A stretch of DNA of 64,000 nucleotides from Oceanimonas sp052119705 (GTDB lineage Bacteria > Pseudomonadota > Gammaproteobacteria > Enterobacterales > Aeromonadaceae): NCBI RefSeq assembly GCF_052119705.1, contig NZ_JBGQOP010000017.1:4998-68997 (forward strand), in the 5' to 3' direction. A program made the translations under genes and the position numbers. Below the pieces are notes generated by a model, which saw only the letters and a list, made by a program, of their open reading frames with translations, had not been told where the DNA came from and made no database searches. Below are positions 51,396 to 61,667 of this stretch, in pieces. The stretch's first letter is position 1, and each line of letters starts with the position of its first letter.

Positions 51396-53468
51396 TCATA
51401 CCTTCCCATAATGCTCTTTTTCACCCAGCCAGCGGCGGATCAGCGGGGCTGTGATTTCTGGGTGTTTATCTGCTAAATAGCGGGCTAGGCGTTGGATTTC
51501 CGGTAATAGATGTTGGTCGCGTATTAGGTCGGCAATTTTTAAGTCGGTGAGGCCGGTTTGTTTGGTGCCTAAAAGCTCGCCGGGGCCGCGAATTTCTAAG
51601 TCTTTTTGCGCAATAATAAAGCCGTCGTTGGTATCGCGTAACACACCTAGGCGTTGGCTGGCGGTTTTAGTGAGCGGCGCGTGATACAAGAGCACGCAAT
51701 GCGAGGCCACCGCACCTCGGCCGACGCGGCCGCGTAATTGGTGTAGTTGTGCCAAGCCTAAGCGCTCGGGGTTTTCGATGATCATTAACGAGGCATTAGG
51801 TACGTCTACGCCGACTTCGATGACGGTGGTGGCCACCAATAAATCTATGTGGCCGGCCTTAAAGTCCGCCATTACCGTAAGCTTTTCGGCGGGCTTCATC
51901 CGGCCATGCACGAGTCCTACTTTTAATTCGGGCAATTGCGCGGTGAGCTCGGTGGCGGTGTCTTCAGCGGCTTGGCATTCTAATACTTCCGACTCGTCAA
52001 TCAGGGTGCACACCCAATAGGCTTGGCGACCTTGCTCACGGCAAACTTCTCGCACCCGAGCCACAATTTCTTCGCGTCGGGTATCTGGCATGGCGACGGT
52101 TGTTACCGGTGTGCGGCCCGGTGGCAGTTCATCGATAATGGAGGTGTCGAGATCCGCGTAGGCGGTCATGGCCAAGGTGCGCGGAATAGGGGTGGCGGTC
52201 ATTATCAATTGGTGGGGGTAAAATTCCCCTTGGCTGCCTTTTTCACGCAGTGCCAAACGCTGATGCACACCAAAACGGTGTTGTTCATCGATAATCACCA
52301 GTTCCAACGCATCAAATTGTACTTGTTCCTGAAACAGCGCATGAGTGCCGACTATCATGCCCACTTCGCCGCTGGCCAGCCGCGCTAGCTGCTCGGCGCG
52401 GGCCTTGCCTTTTACCTTGCCAGCCAGCCAGCCCACTTGAATGCCTAATGGCGCCAACCAAGCGGCAAAGTTATTGGCGTGTTGTTCGGCTAACAGTTCA
52501 GTGGGCGCCATGAGTGCTACTTGGCCCTGATTACCTATCACCTGTAGTGCGGCCAGTGCCGCCACCAGTGTTTTACCTGAGCCCACGTCGCCTTGTACTA
52601 GGCGCATCATGGGCACCGGCTTGGCTAAGTCACGGGCGATTTCTGCTACGACTCTTTGCTGAGCATTGGTAGGCGTAAAAGGCAATTTCGCTAAAAAATC
52701 GCTCATTAATTGCTCGGGATAACGCATGCTCCGCGCCTGATGAGCTTGGCTTTGCTCACGCACTTTGAGTACAGAAAGATTATGAGCCAGTAACTCTTCC
52801 ATAATTAAGCGTTGCTGGGCGGGATGCGAGCCTTGCTCTAGGGTGAATAAATCCACGCCTGCCGGCGGACGGTGCAATAACTGCAGCGCTTCATTTAAGC
52901 TGACTTGTTTGTCGTATAAGCCGCTGGGTAACCATTCTTGTAATGGCGTTTGCTTGAGCAAGATAAGTGCTTGGTCGGTGAGTTGACGCAGAGTAATTTG
53001 GCGCAAGCCTTCGGTGGCGCCATAAACCGGCGTGAGATTCGCTTCGCCCGTTATCGCTTGGTCGCCCAGCTGCAGGCTATATTCCGGGTGGATAATTTCT
53101 AGGCCATGCTGGCCGGGGCGAATTTCGCCGAAGGCACGAATGTTAGTGCCGGCGGTCAGGTTGCTCATTTGTGCGGCGGCAAAGTTGAAAAAGCGCAGCG
53201 TCAGGCTGCCGCTGTCGTCGCGCATGCGGCATAACAGCATGCGCTTGCGGCCATAGCTAATATTGCTATCGACGATTTCACCGATCACAGACACGTGCAT
53301 GCCGGGCATCAAATCAGCAATGGCATGCACGCGGGTGCGGTCTTCGTAGCGCAGCGGCAGATGGAATAGCAAATCTTGCACCGTGCTCAAACCGAGCCGT
53401 TGCAGCTTTTCTAACATCTTGTCGCCGACGCCCTTGAGCAGACTGAGCGACATCTTGTCCAGATTCAT
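51396..53468 (-). CDS. recG: ATP-dependent DNA helicase RecG
   Basis: 690 residues. RecG reverses stalled forks and moves Holliday junctions. N-terminal wedge domain (OB fold, about 50-150, MRDDSGSLTLRFFNF), then SF2 helicase motifs: QRVVAEI (Q/Ia region), Walker A QGDVGSGKTLVA, IIDEQHRFG (motif II, DEQH form), TATPIPRTLAMT (motif III), motif V TTVIEVGVDVPNA and motif VI QLRGRVGRG. Full length and intact. No partner genes such as spoT or trmH lie next to it in this window. Confidence 0.97.
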   Translation of the reverse strand: MNLDKMSLSLLKGVGDKMLEKLQRLGLSTVQDLLFHLPLRYEDRTRVHAIADLMPGMHVSVIGEIVDSNISYGRKRMLLCRMRDDSGSLTLRFFNFAAAQMSNLTAGTNIRAFGEIRPGQHGLEIIHPEYSLQLGDQAITGEANLTPVYGATEGLRQITLRQLTDQALILLKQTPLQEWLPSGLYDKQVSLNEALQLLHRPPAGVDLFTLEQGSHPAQQRLIMEELLAHNLSVLKVREQSQAHQARSMRYPEQLMSDFLAKLPFTPTNAQQRVVAEIARDLAKPVPMMRLVQGDVGSGKTLVAALAALQVIGNQGQVALMAPTELLAEQHANNFAAWLAPLGIQVGWLAGKVKGKARAEQLARLASGEVGMIVGTHALFQEQVQFDALELVIIDEQHRFGVHQRLALREKGSQGEFYPHQLIMTATPIPRTLAMTAYADLDTSIIDELPPGRTPVTTVAMPDTRREEIVARVREVCREQGRQAYWVCTLIDESEVLECQAAEDTATELTAQLPELKVGLVHGRMKPAEKLTVMADFKAGHIDLLVATTVIEVGVDVPNASLMIIENPERLGLAQLHQLRGRVGRGAVASHCVLLYHAPLTKTASQRLGVLRDTNDGFIIAQKDLEIRGPGELLGTKQTGLTDLKIADLIRDQHLLPEIQRLARYLADKHPEITAPLIRRWLGEKEHYGKV

Positions 53469-53832
53469 AACGGCCTCACCCTGTAAATATGTACAGAGAA
53501 TAGCAAAGCCTCGAAGAAAAAGGCAGAAGAGCAGCGCCGAGCGCCTAGCATCAGGCGCCTAGCCAACATATAAACACCACTCTTGGGCTAGCTTGGTGCA
53601 TCAGAACCTACTGCGTAGGTTTTCGCGGCTAAAGCGCGCGACTACATTCTTGCAATATGCCTATATCGGCGTCGCTGTTGGCTCGTCCTCTTACTCTTTA
53701 CGCTTCACCCCTCACCAATTTATTCAGAACTGATCACTATTGTTCCTTGTTTTGTCCGTGCCTTCCGTGGCAAATAACTCTAGTCACTAAGATCCAAAGC
53801 GAGCGGCTGATGGTCATCAGTAAGGCGACCAA
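53469..53832. other. Intergenic region upstream of recG
   Basis: About 360 bases without a supported ORF. The stretch 53735-53775 resembles part of the repeat-rich spacer near 47160-47215. Confidence 0.5.
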
Positions 53833-53872
53833 TAAAAAAACGCCGAGCTCTGGGAGTTCGGCGTTTTGTTTG
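53833..53872 (-). terminator. Terminator of pssA
   Basis: Stem AACGCCGA/TCGGCGTT with a ten-base loop; on the minus strand a T7 run follows, just after the pssA stop at 53900. An A-run on the plus strand side also allows the reverse direction. Confidence 0.88.
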
Positions 53873-53899
53873 GTGTTGAGCTAGGTGCTTGGCGCTGTG

Positions 53900-55249
53900 T
53901 TAAAGCAATCTCTTCAATAGCACATTGGCGCGGGTGCGTTGTACGCGCTTGAGCAGCTTTTGCACGGGGAGCGGATAATCGGTCATTTCTTCGATTTCTG
54001 AGAAATGTTCGATACGCTGGCAGTGTTCGAGAATATTATTTTTCTCTGCTGCAAAGCTGGGTTGCAATAATTGCTCAGGATCTTGCAATAACAGGCCATT
54101 TTCTAAATCTAGCCCCCAAGCGCGGGGATTAAGATTATTGCCGGTTATGATCGCTAAGTCGTCATCGACAAAAATGCCTTTCAGGTGATAAGAATTGCGC
54201 TCATGGCGCCAGAGCATGATGTTCAACTTACCCTGATAAATCGCCGTTTGATGGGCGCGGGCAAAGCGGCGCAAGTTAGTTTCATACAAGTAAGGTAAGC
54301 CGCCTATGGTGCGAAATGGCTCATCGGGTGGAATATAAAAGTCATTGGCGGTTTTATCGCCAATGACTAAGGTGACGCTCACGCCTTTCTTTAATAGGGT
54401 GCGCACGTCTTTGGCCAGCGGTTTGGGTAAATTGAAATAAGGCGTACAAATAAACAGCTGTTGTTCGCTGCTGCGCAATACGGTACGTATCATGCGATTG
54501 AGCCGATTGCCTCTTTTACCTAAGCCCGCTAAAGGGGTGACTGCCACTTGACCGGCTTGGCGCTCTTCATTGGCAAACTGATATTGAGTGCGCTTCATCT
54601 GCGGTTTAAATTGGCGGATCACGCCGCGTAGTTGCCGAGCCGAGGGAATAGCTGACTCCAGCAAAGAAGGCACTGCCGGATTTTGCATAAATAGCCGCGT
54701 CATATAATCGACCATGGTATCGGCAAGTTCTGCATCGCTGAATTGGTGATAGCGATCGAAACGGTAACGCTCCTCTTGATGCAGGTAAATGTCGTTGAGG
54801 CTGGCGCCGGAATAGAGCAAGGTGTTGTCGAACACGAAGCCTTTTAAATGCAGTACGCCCAGTATTTCTCGGCCTTTAACTGGTACGCCGTAAATATTAA
54901 TTTGCTCGGCGTAACGCTCGGCAAATTCTTGGTACATCTTATGGTTGCCGCCTTGGCCTTTTTGGCCGATCAAGCCCCGTTGGGCGCGATGAAAGTCCAC
55001 GAACAAGCAAATATCCAACTCCGGTGCGGCTTGTTTGGCTTCATAGAGGGCGGTCAAAATTTCGCGGCCCGCTGCATCGTCTTGTAAATACAGGGCCACT
55101 AAATAGATGCGTTGTTGTGCGGCTGCAATGAGCTCCAGCAACCTTTGCTTAAAGCTTTGTGCCGAATACAAAATTTGTATTTGGTCTGCATTCACCGCCA
55201 AGCTTGGCAGGCGGTGCAATAGGGTGCGGTAATGATGAGCTAATGGCAT
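53900..55249 (-). CDS. pssA: Phosphatidylserine synthase PssA
   Basis: Makes phosphatidylserine from CDP-diacylglycerol and serine, the first committed step to phosphatidylethanolamine. 449 residues (E. coli 451). PLD superfamily with two HKD-type motifs: HLKGFVFDNTLLYSGASLND (about 135-155) and YHLKGIFVDDDLAIITGNNLNPRAWGLDLEN (about 350-380). It acts at the cytoplasmic face of the membrane and is peripheral. The start MPLAHHY follows a weak ribosome binding site. Single gene. Confidence 0.96.
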   Translation of the reverse strand: MPLAHHYRTLLHRLPSLAVNADQIQILYSAQSFKQRLLELIAAAQQRIYLVALYLQDDAAGREILTALYEAKQAAPELDICLFVDFHRAQRGLIGQKGQGGNHKMYQEFAERYAEQINIYGVPVKGREILGVLHLKGFVFDNTLLYSGASLNDIYLHQEERYRFDRYHQFSDAELADTMVDYMTRLFMQNPAVPSLLESAIPSARQLRGVIRQFKPQMKRTQYQFANEERQAGQVAVTPLAGLGKRGNRLNRMIRTVLRSSEQQLFICTPYFNLPKPLAKDVRTLLKKGVSVTLVIGDKTANDFYIPPDEPFRTIGGLPYLYETNLRRFARAHQTAIYQGKLNIMLWRHERNSYHLKGIFVDDDLAIITGNNLNPRAWGLDLENGLLLQDPEQLLQPSFAAEKNNILEHCQRIEHFSEIEEMTDYPLPVQKLLKRVQRTRANVLLKRLL

Positions 55250-55356
55250 AAATGAATCCGTTTAATGGTTGGCGCTTAAGACCATACTTAAGCGCCAATA
55301 TGCGGTTGCAGTTTAGCGAATTTTAGCCGTGGGCGGCAAATGACAGTGTTCAGGCA

Positions 55357-57147
55357 TTATAGGGCTTGAGTGGCTTGTTTTAGCCAAACCAAGTCGAGCC
55401 CGCTTAGCTGTGGGCTGATTTTTTCCCATACTTGGCCATGATATTGGTTTAGCCAATCGATATGCTTAGGCTCCAGCCAGTCAGTATCTACTAAGCGCCG
55501 ATCAAAAGGCACAAAAGTCAGGGTTTCAAATGCAAATACCGGAATATCACCAACCATACTGGCGGGCTGCACCACTTGTAGGTTTTCACAACGTATACCG
55601 AAGGCATTTTCCCGATAATAACCCGGTTCGTTAGACACTATCATGCCGGTGGTGAGTGCGGTTTGGCTGCCTTTGGGTGAAATACGCTGGGGGCCTTCGT
55701 GCACGCTTAAATAATGGCCCACGCCATGGCCGGTGCCGTGATCGAAGTTATAGCCTTGTTGCCACAAGGGCTGGCGCGCTAATACATCGAGTTGCTGGCC
55801 ACAGGTGTTGGCCGGAAAACGGGCGCTCGCTAAGTCGATATGGCCGCGCAATACCAGCGTAAACAGCTTTTTCATTTCTGCATCTGGCTGGCCGACCGCC
55901 ACTGTGCGAGTAATGTCTGTGGTGCCATCCAGATATTGTCCGCCTGAGTCTACTAGGTAAATCGCATCTTGACCTAAGCGGCGCGGCGTACCATTTAAGT
56001 GATGATAGTGGCACATAGCCGCATTGGAACCTAGGGCAGAAATAGTGCTAAAGCTGGGTTCGACAAACTCTGAGTTTTCGGCGCGAAACGCTTCTAGCTT
56101 ATCGGCCAAGCTGCCTTCATCTTCCTGTTCGGGATTGGCTTGGCCGACGCGCGCATCTAACCAAGCCAAGAAGCGGCACATGGCGGCGCCATCGCGCAAA
56201 TGCGCGGCGCGGCTGCCGTTGACTTCTATCGGATTTTTGCAGGCTTTGGGTAGCATGCAAGGATCTTCACCATACACTAGCTCGGCGCCGGCCTCGCTTA
56301 GGGTAAGCGCGCTCCACGCGTTGGCGGTAGTGGCATCTAACTGCACGCGCGCGCCTTTTTTACCGAGTGCGTGCAGTGCGCCTGTGACGTCTGTCATCGG
56401 CTGCAAAGTCACATCAGAGCCGCAGTGGCCGCTTAAATCTAGACCGGAAAATTTAGCGGGATCGGCAAATAACTGCAGGCTGCCATCTTTATGCAAGAGC
56501 GCGAAGCTCAACACCACGGGCAGGCAGGGAATGTCGCGGCCGCGAATATTGAGCAGCCAGTTAATAGGTTCGGCTTGAGTAAATAATTGCGCGTCTATAT
56601 TCGCTGCCGCTAAATCTTGGGCGATACGGCTGCGTTTGGCTTGGCTGTGCTGGCCGCTGTAGTCTTGGCTGAGTAATAGGGCGGGATTGGCCGTGGGCTG
56701 TGGGCGGTCGTGCCACTGGGCATCGATTAAGTTCTCGGATACGGGCACTAAGGTGATGCCTTTGGCCGCTAATTTAGGTTGCGCATTTTGATACCACTGC
56801 TGGCTGTGCAAATGCGCATCAAAGCCCACGCTATCTCCGTTACGCAGTTGGCTGAGCAGCCAATCGAGATAAGGCTCACTCATTAAGTGATGATAATTAA
56901 ACAAAGCAGCCGCACATTGCTGGCGCACTTGCACCGTGTAGCGGCCATCGACGAAGATGGCGGCGTGTTCAGGCAATATTAGGCTAACACCGGCCGAGCC
57001 GGTAAAGCCGGTGAGCCAGGCCAAACGCTCTGCATAGGGCGGAATATACTCACCCAGATGTTCGTCATCGTGGGGCACAATAAACGCCTGCAGATGTTGG
57101 GCGGCCATGGTGTGGCGGATCGCCGCGAGACGCTGAGCGTGAGGCAT
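55357..57147 (-). CDS. Xaa-Pro aminopeptidase (M24 family, two-domain)
   Basis: Cleaves the N-terminal residue before proline. 596 residues: an N-terminal creatinase-like domain (about 1-290, FIVPHDDEHLGEYIPPYAERLAWLTGF) and the metallopeptidase domain (about 300-590). Metal ligands lie in YLVDSGGQYLDGTTDITRT (Asp, Asp), GHGVGHYLSVHEGP (His), NEPGYY and GIRCENL (Glu, Glu). The length and HxxGxGxGxxLxVHE form are those of eukaryotic/bacterial XPNPEP1-like enzymes rather than PepP. I chose ATG 57147, with TTAGGAG 6 bases upstream; the frame is open 99 bases further. Confidence 0.93.
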   Translation of the reverse strand: MPHAQRLAAIRHTMAAQHLQAFIVPHDDEHLGEYIPPYAERLAWLTGFTGSAGVSLILPEHAAIFVDGRYTVQVRQQCAAALFNYHHLMSEPYLDWLLSQLRNGDSVGFDAHLHSQQWYQNAQPKLAAKGITLVPVSENLIDAQWHDRPQPTANPALLLSQDYSGQHSQAKRSRIAQDLAAANIDAQLFTQAEPINWLLNIRGRDIPCLPVVLSFALLHKDGSLQLFADPAKFSGLDLSGHCGSDVTLQPMTDVTGALHALGKKGARVQLDATTANAWSALTLSEAGAELVYGEDPCMLPKACKNPIEVNGSRAAHLRDGAAMCRFLAWLDARVGQANPEQEDEGSLADKLEAFRAENSEFVEPSFSTISALGSNAAMCHYHHLNGTPRRLGQDAIYLVDSGGQYLDGTTDITRTVAVGQPDAEMKKLFTLVLRGHIDLASARFPANTCGQQLDVLARQPLWQQGYNFDHGTGHGVGHYLSVHEGPQRISPKGSQTALTTGMIVSNEPGYYRENAFGIRCENLQVVQPASMVGDIPVFAFETLTFVPFDRRLVDTDWLEPKHIDWLNQYHGQVWEKISPQLSGLDLVWLKQATQAL

Positions 57148-57257
57148 GTGGGCTCCTAATGAGAATTTAATAGTAAAATAAGGCCAGTCTTTGAGAACAG
57201 AATTCAGCACATAAGTCACTGTACGCTGCCCGCTTAGCGTTGGCAAAAAGTGGCGGT

Positions 57258-58151
57258 TTATGTTGCTGCTCTACTACGCATGGGCAGCTGCTGGATCAAT
57301 AATGCAAGCACTATCAAGCTCAAACCGACTAGGGTGGCAGGGTAAATGTGCTCATTCACCAACCAGCGCAACAATAATAACGACACAAACGGCGAGATAA
57401 AAATCAGGTTAGAAATACGCGCCGTATGTTCTGCATAACGCATCGCCATTAGCCAGAGCACAAACCCCAAGCCCATTTCAAATAAGCCCACATAAATGGC
57501 ACCCAGCCAGCCTTGCCAAGCGGTTAACTGAAAGTTTGACCACAGCGCTGTGGCAATAACGATCAAGGGTAATGCGAGCAAGAAGCTCAAGGTTAGGCTG
57601 ACCAGCGCATCGCCTTGTTGGCGGGTATTTAAAATCCAATAACCTGCCCACAGCAGGGTGGACAATAACGCCAAGGCGACACCGAGTGAGTCCGCAAAAT
57701 CCAGGCTCAGCAAGTTACCCTGAGTCGCAATCACAATGGCACCCAAATAACCGAGCATGATGGCCAGCCAATCTTGGCGGCGAATCGTTTGCCCTAAAAA
57801 AGGCACCGCCAGTAGGGTGAGGGTAATGGCCCAAGTGTAATTAAGGGTTTGTGCCTGTTGTGCGGGCAGTCGGTCGTATGCCTGAAATAACACTAAGTAA
57901 TAAAGCGTGGGGTTAATCAGGCCCAGCAACAGGTAATAACTGAGTTTGGCTGTAAAGTGGTTTTTAAGCAGTGCCAGTTTGCCTTGCCAAGCCAGTATGC
58001 CGAGTAACAGCAGAGTCGAAGTAAAAGTAGCAACCAGCAGTAATTGCGCCGGCGAAAAATAACCCAGCGATAACTTAAAGGCGGTGGCGACCGTAGACCA
58101 ACAGGCGACGGCGCCTAGGCCGTAGAGATACGCTTTTTTTTGGTTTTTCAT
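57258..58151 (-). CDS. DMT-superfamily EamA permease
   Basis: 297 residues with ten hydrophobic segments arranged as two EamA repeats (about 5-140 and 150-285). Start MKNQKKAYLYGLGAVACWSTVATAFK is a typical first helix with a tryptophan-serine pair. Such carriers export amino acids or other metabolites; the cargo is unknown. Same strand as the Xaa-Pro aminopeptidase, about 110 bases upstream; whether they share a transcript is unclear. Confidence 0.9.
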   Translation of the reverse strand: MKNQKKAYLYGLGAVACWSTVATAFKLSLGYFSPAQLLLVATFTSTLLLLGILAWQGKLALLKNHFTAKLSYYLLLGLINPTLYYLVLFQAYDRLPAQQAQTLNYTWAITLTLLAVPFLGQTIRRQDWLAIMLGYLGAIVIATQGNLLSLDFADSLGVALALLSTLLWAGYWILNTRQQGDALVSLTLSFLLALPLIVIATALWSNFQLTAWQGWLGAIYVGLFEMGLGFVLWLMAMRYAEHTARISNLIFISPFVSLLLLRWLVNEHIYPATLVGLSLIVLALLIQQLPMRSRAAT

Positions 58152-58174
58152 GCAGTTTATTTTTTATGAAGGGG

Positions 58175-58381
58175 TTAGCTTTCAGAGTCTGGCGATTCGA
58201 GCGCAGCAAACGGGCGGCGTTTTTCTTTTTCTAATACCAGCGCTTCCAGTATTTGCACGCGCTCGTGCAGTTGTAAATTTTGCGCCTCTAATTGCGCGAG
58301 TCGCTCTGCTTGGTTGCGGCCCTGATTAAGCAGCAGTAGCACGGCGGCGATGGCCAGCCCTAATAAGATAATACCCAGCAT
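58175..58381 (-). CDS. Small membrane protein with coiled-coil tail
   Basis: 68 residues: one N-terminal membrane helix (MLGIILLGLAIAAVLLLLN), then a heptad-rich coiled coil (ERLAQLEAQNLQLHERVQILEALVLEKEKRR). Reminiscent of PspB-type small proteins in shape but without clear sequence identity. It precedes the EamA gene by 23 bases in the same direction and may be co-transcribed. Function unknown. Confidence 0.7.
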   Translation of the reverse strand: MLGIILLGLAIAAVLLLLNQGRNQAERLAQLEAQNLQLHERVQILEALVLEKEKRRPFAALESPDSES

Positions 58382-58527
58382 GTATTTGCTCCTTATTTTT
58401 ATAACCTATTTTTATAGCCATCACGTTAAGACAAAATACCCGCCAGCGAAAGGTTAACCGTATTTGAGCCGACTGTGGCGGCTTTTTTGCCACCTTTGGC
58501 TCGCCGTGAATAAACAAATTTTGCTAA

Positions 58528-58556
58528 CAAAAAGGGCTGCATCTGCAGCCCTTTGA
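58528..58556 (-). terminator. Terminator of the RND efflux operon
   Basis: Perfect ten-base stem AAAGGGCTGC/GCAGCCCTTT with an ATCT loop, 25-30 bases past the RND pump stop; a T-run follows on the minus strand. Confidence 0.92.
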
Positions 58557-58580
58557 TTGTTGTTTTACTTTCAAACTCGC

Positions 58581-61500
58581 TTAATGATTTTCTATTATCT
58601 TAGGCGCTTGCTCTTCGTCAAACACGGGCAGCGGCTTGTGCTGTGAAGCCAAGAAGGTGTAAATCACCGGCAATACAAACAGCGTAAACAGCGTACCAAT
58701 ACTCAAGCCCGATACGATAACGATACCCATACCGAAGCGAGAAATAGCACCTGCACCTACCGCAAACAGCAGCGGGATCAAGCCGGCGACCATGGCCGCC
58801 GTGGTCATTAAGATAGCACGCAGTCGGATACGGGCCGCGGTGCGAATGGCGTCGGTTCGGCTAGCACCGGCAAGCTGTTCTTCTTTGGCCACTTCACACA
58901 TCAAGATCCCGTGTTTGGTAATAATACCTACCAAGGTAATTAGACCCACCTGAGTATAAATATTCATAGTGGCCAATCCCCACGCCAAAGCAATCAGGGC
59001 GCCGGAAATTGCCAACGGCACCGATACCATGATCACCAGCGGGTCGCGCACACTTTCAAACTGCGATGCCAACACCAAGAAGATGATGAACAAGGCCAGT
59101 AAGAAGGTCATGTAAAGCGCATTACCTTCGGTAACAAACTGACGTGCGCCGCCTAGGTAGTCGTGGTTATAGCCGTTAGGCAGATTAGCCGATACTTCCT
59201 GCTCCATAAAGTTGATGGCGTCGCCCATGGACACACCCGGCGAGAGCACGGCACCTATGGTGGCGGAGTTTAGCTGGTTAAAGTGGGGTAAGGATCTCGG
59301 CTGCGCTTCCATGGTAATGGACACCAAGTTGGCCAGTGACACCATGTCGCCGTTATGGGCGCGCACATAATAATCCTTGATTGAGTCCGGATTGAGGCGG
59401 TCTTTACGATACACCTGTGGTATGACTTCGTAGCTGCGGCCATCTAAGTCCACACGGTTCACGTAGCCGTCACTCATCATGGTCGACAAGGTAATGGCGA
59501 TGTCTTGCATGGTAATGCCATAGGCGCCAGCCTTGTCGCGATTCACCTTAATTTTCATGGTGCCTGAGTCAAAAGCTAAGTCCAGCTCGCTATAAACGAA
59601 CATGGGGCTTTGGCTGACTTTTTTCAGTGCATCTGCTGCCACTTCATACAGGCTTTCGAAGGAGTTCGGCGTGGTCAGCACATATTGCACCGGCAAACCA
59701 CTGGACGCACCCGGCAGCTCAGGGAATTCAAAGGCACTGATCGCCACCGCAGGAATAGCTTGTAAACCCGGTGTTAGGCGCTTAATCACGTCTTTTTGAC
59801 TGTCGCGCTGGCTCCAAGGTTTAAGCACCGCCACGGCCAAGCCTTGGTTGGCATTAGGCACGCCCGCTATGGTTAGCGAGGTGGCGAGGCCATCTTCCTT
59901 ATTGAGTACATCTACCGCCTTTAGCATGTTGTTTTCGATGTAATCTAAGTTGGCGGAGTTAGGGGCTTTGGCCATCATCAAGAAGGCACCCTTATCTTCA
60001 CTCGGAGCCAGCTCACTGGGGATAAAGGCAAATAACACCGGCATGGAGGCAAACACCAACACCGCAAACATGATCACCACTGGGCGTTTGGCCAATACCG
60101 CATCCAGCATGCGGCTATAACCGCGTGTGACCTTGCCGAGGGTATTTTCTACGCCGCGCTCAAAGCGATTTGGGTCGCTGTGGGGTTTAAGCAACTTAGA
60201 GCACATCATGGGTGACAGCGTTAGCGCCACTATGCCAGAGATAAATACCGCACCGGCCAAGGTGAGGGCAAACTCTTTAAACAGTGAGCCGGTAATGCCG
60301 TCCATTAAGGCGATAGGCGCATACACGGCCGCCAAGGTGATGGTCATGGTGATTACCGGCACCGCAATTTCTCGGGTACCAATAATGGCGGCGCGATAGG
60401 GCGTTTCACCGGCTTTAATATGCCGATCCACGTTTTCTACCACTACTATGGCGTCATCCACCACCAAGCCGATGGCCAGCACCATGGCCAGCAAGGTCAT
60501 CAGGTTGATACTAAAGCCAAATACCTGCATCAACATGGCCACGCCAATCAATGACAAAGGTATGGTGATGATGGGGATCAATACCGCGCGCAACGAGCCT
60601 AAGAACAGCGTGATCACTATTACTACGATTAATGAGGCTTCCAGTATGGTTTTGATAACCTCACTGATGGACTCGTTAATGGCGTCGGTGGCGTCGTACA
60701 GCAATTTCATCTGAATGGTGTCAGGCATGTTGCGTTGTAGCTCTGGCAACAGCTTGCGCACGTTATCCGCCACATTTAGTGGGTTAGCGGAAGGCGTAGG
60801 ATCCACACCTATCACTACCGCCGATTCGCCGTCCGCCAAGGCGCGCACTACATCGTGACTTTTTTCCAGTGACACCTGCGCAATATCGCGCAGCCGCACT
60901 ACGCCATCATCACGGGTAGCCACCACCAAAGATTCCAGCTCTTCAGGGCTTTCTATCTGAGTGTTGATATTACTGTTGTACAGCATGTAGTAACCGGTCG
61001 CCTGACCGGTAGCTGCTTGATAGTTATTGGCTTGCAACACCGAGACCACTTCGGGAGCGGTCAGCTTATGGGCGGCCATACGCTGCGGGTCTAACCAGAT
61101 CCGCAGCGCAAACTGAGCGCCACCAAACAGGTTAATCTTAGCGACTCCATCTACCGAGTAAAATTGTGGCTGTATCACTCGCTGCAGATAATCGTTGATC
61201 TGCGGCGCGCTCAGCTCTTCACTGCTGAACGAGATATACATGATGGAGGTAGACGCGCCTGTGGTCATTTGCAGGCTGGGATCTTCGGCCTCGCGCGGTA
61301 ACTGCGAACGCACCGAGTTAACCTGTGCCAGAATATTGGACAGCGCGGCGTTAGAATCGCTGTTCAGCTTCATTTGCACCGTTATGGTTGAGCTGCCATT
61401 GCTGCTGCTTGAACTCATAAAGTCGATGTTATCGGCCTGGGCTATGGCCTGCTCTAAAGGCTGAGTAATAAAGCCTTGGATCAGTTCAGCACTGGCACCA

Positions 61501-61655
61501 AAATAACCGGTACTTACCGTTATTACGGTATTGGTCATTTCTGGGTATTCGCGCACCTGCATTTTTTGCAGGGCCTGCAGCCCGAGCAGCACGATAAGCA
61601 AGCTTATCGATATTGCCAGCACCGGCCTTTTGATAAAAATATCAGTAAAACGCAT
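58581..61655 (-). CDS. RND efflux pump inner-membrane subunit (HAE-1 family)
   Basis: 1024 residues, typical of AcrB/MexB-type proton-driven pumps. Twelve membrane segments and two large periplasmic loops. The N-terminus MRFTDIFIKRPVLAISISLLI is characteristic; the proton-relay helix contains GLVVDDAIVVVENVDRH (two Asp). It would sit in a trimer with the adjacent adaptor and an outer-membrane TolC encoded elsewhere. The cargo cannot be predicted. It follows the adaptor gene by 12 bases. Confidence 0.95.
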   Translation of the reverse strand: MRFTDIFIKRPVLAISISLLIVLLGLQALQKMQVREYPEMTNTVITVSTGYFGASAELIQGFITQPLEQAIAQADNIDFMSSSSSNGSSTITVQMKLNSDSNAALSNILAQVNSVRSQLPREAEDPSLQMTTGASTSIMYISFSSEELSAPQINDYLQRVIQPQFYSVDGVAKINLFGGAQFALRIWLDPQRMAAHKLTAPEVVSVLQANNYQAATGQATGYYMLYNSNINTQIESPEELESLVVATRDDGVVRLRDIAQVSLEKSHDVVRALADGESAVVIGVDPTPSANPLNVADNVRKLLPELQRNMPDTIQMKLLYDATDAINESISEVIKTILEASLIVVIVITLFLGSLRAVLIPIITIPLSLIGVAMLMQVFGFSINLMTLLAMVLAIGLVVDDAIVVVENVDRHIKAGETPYRAAIIGTREIAVPVITMTITLAAVYAPIALMDGITGSLFKEFALTLAGAVFISGIVALTLSPMMCSKLLKPHSDPNRFERGVENTLGKVTRGYSRMLDAVLAKRPVVIMFAVLVFASMPVLFAFIPSELAPSEDKGAFLMMAKAPNSANLDYIENNMLKAVDVLNKEDGLATSLTIAGVPNANQGLAVAVLKPWSQRDSQKDVIKRLTPGLQAIPAVAISAFEFPELPGASSGLPVQYVLTTPNSFESLYEVAADALKKVSQSPMFVYSELDLAFDSGTMKIKVNRDKAGAYGITMQDIAITLSTMMSDGYVNRVDLDGRSYEVIPQVYRKDRLNPDSIKDYYVRAHNGDMVSLANLVSITMEAQPRSLPHFNQLNSATIGAVLSPGVSMGDAINFMEQEVSANLPNGYNHDYLGGARQFVTEGNALYMTFLLALFIIFLVLASQFESVRDPLVIMVSVPLAISGALIALAWGLATMNIYTQVGLITLVGIITKHGILMCEVAKEEQLAGASRTDAIRTAARIRLRAILMTTAAMVAGLIPLLFAVGAGAISRFGMGIVIVSGLSIGTLFTLFVLPVIYTFLASQHKPLPVFDEEQAPKIIENH

Positions 61656-61667
61656 CAGATTCTCCGC

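Noticed and set aside
53900..55249. PssA-like gene as a second cardiolipin synthase
   Set aside because: Length, N-terminus and HKD spacing fit E. coli PssA; the ClsC-like gene at 14.7-16.3 kb is the separate cardiolipin synthase candidate.
56024..56578. 184-codon open frame antisense to the Xaa-Pro aminopeptidase gene
   Set aside because: Shadow of a conserved enzyme gene; composition is not protein-like.
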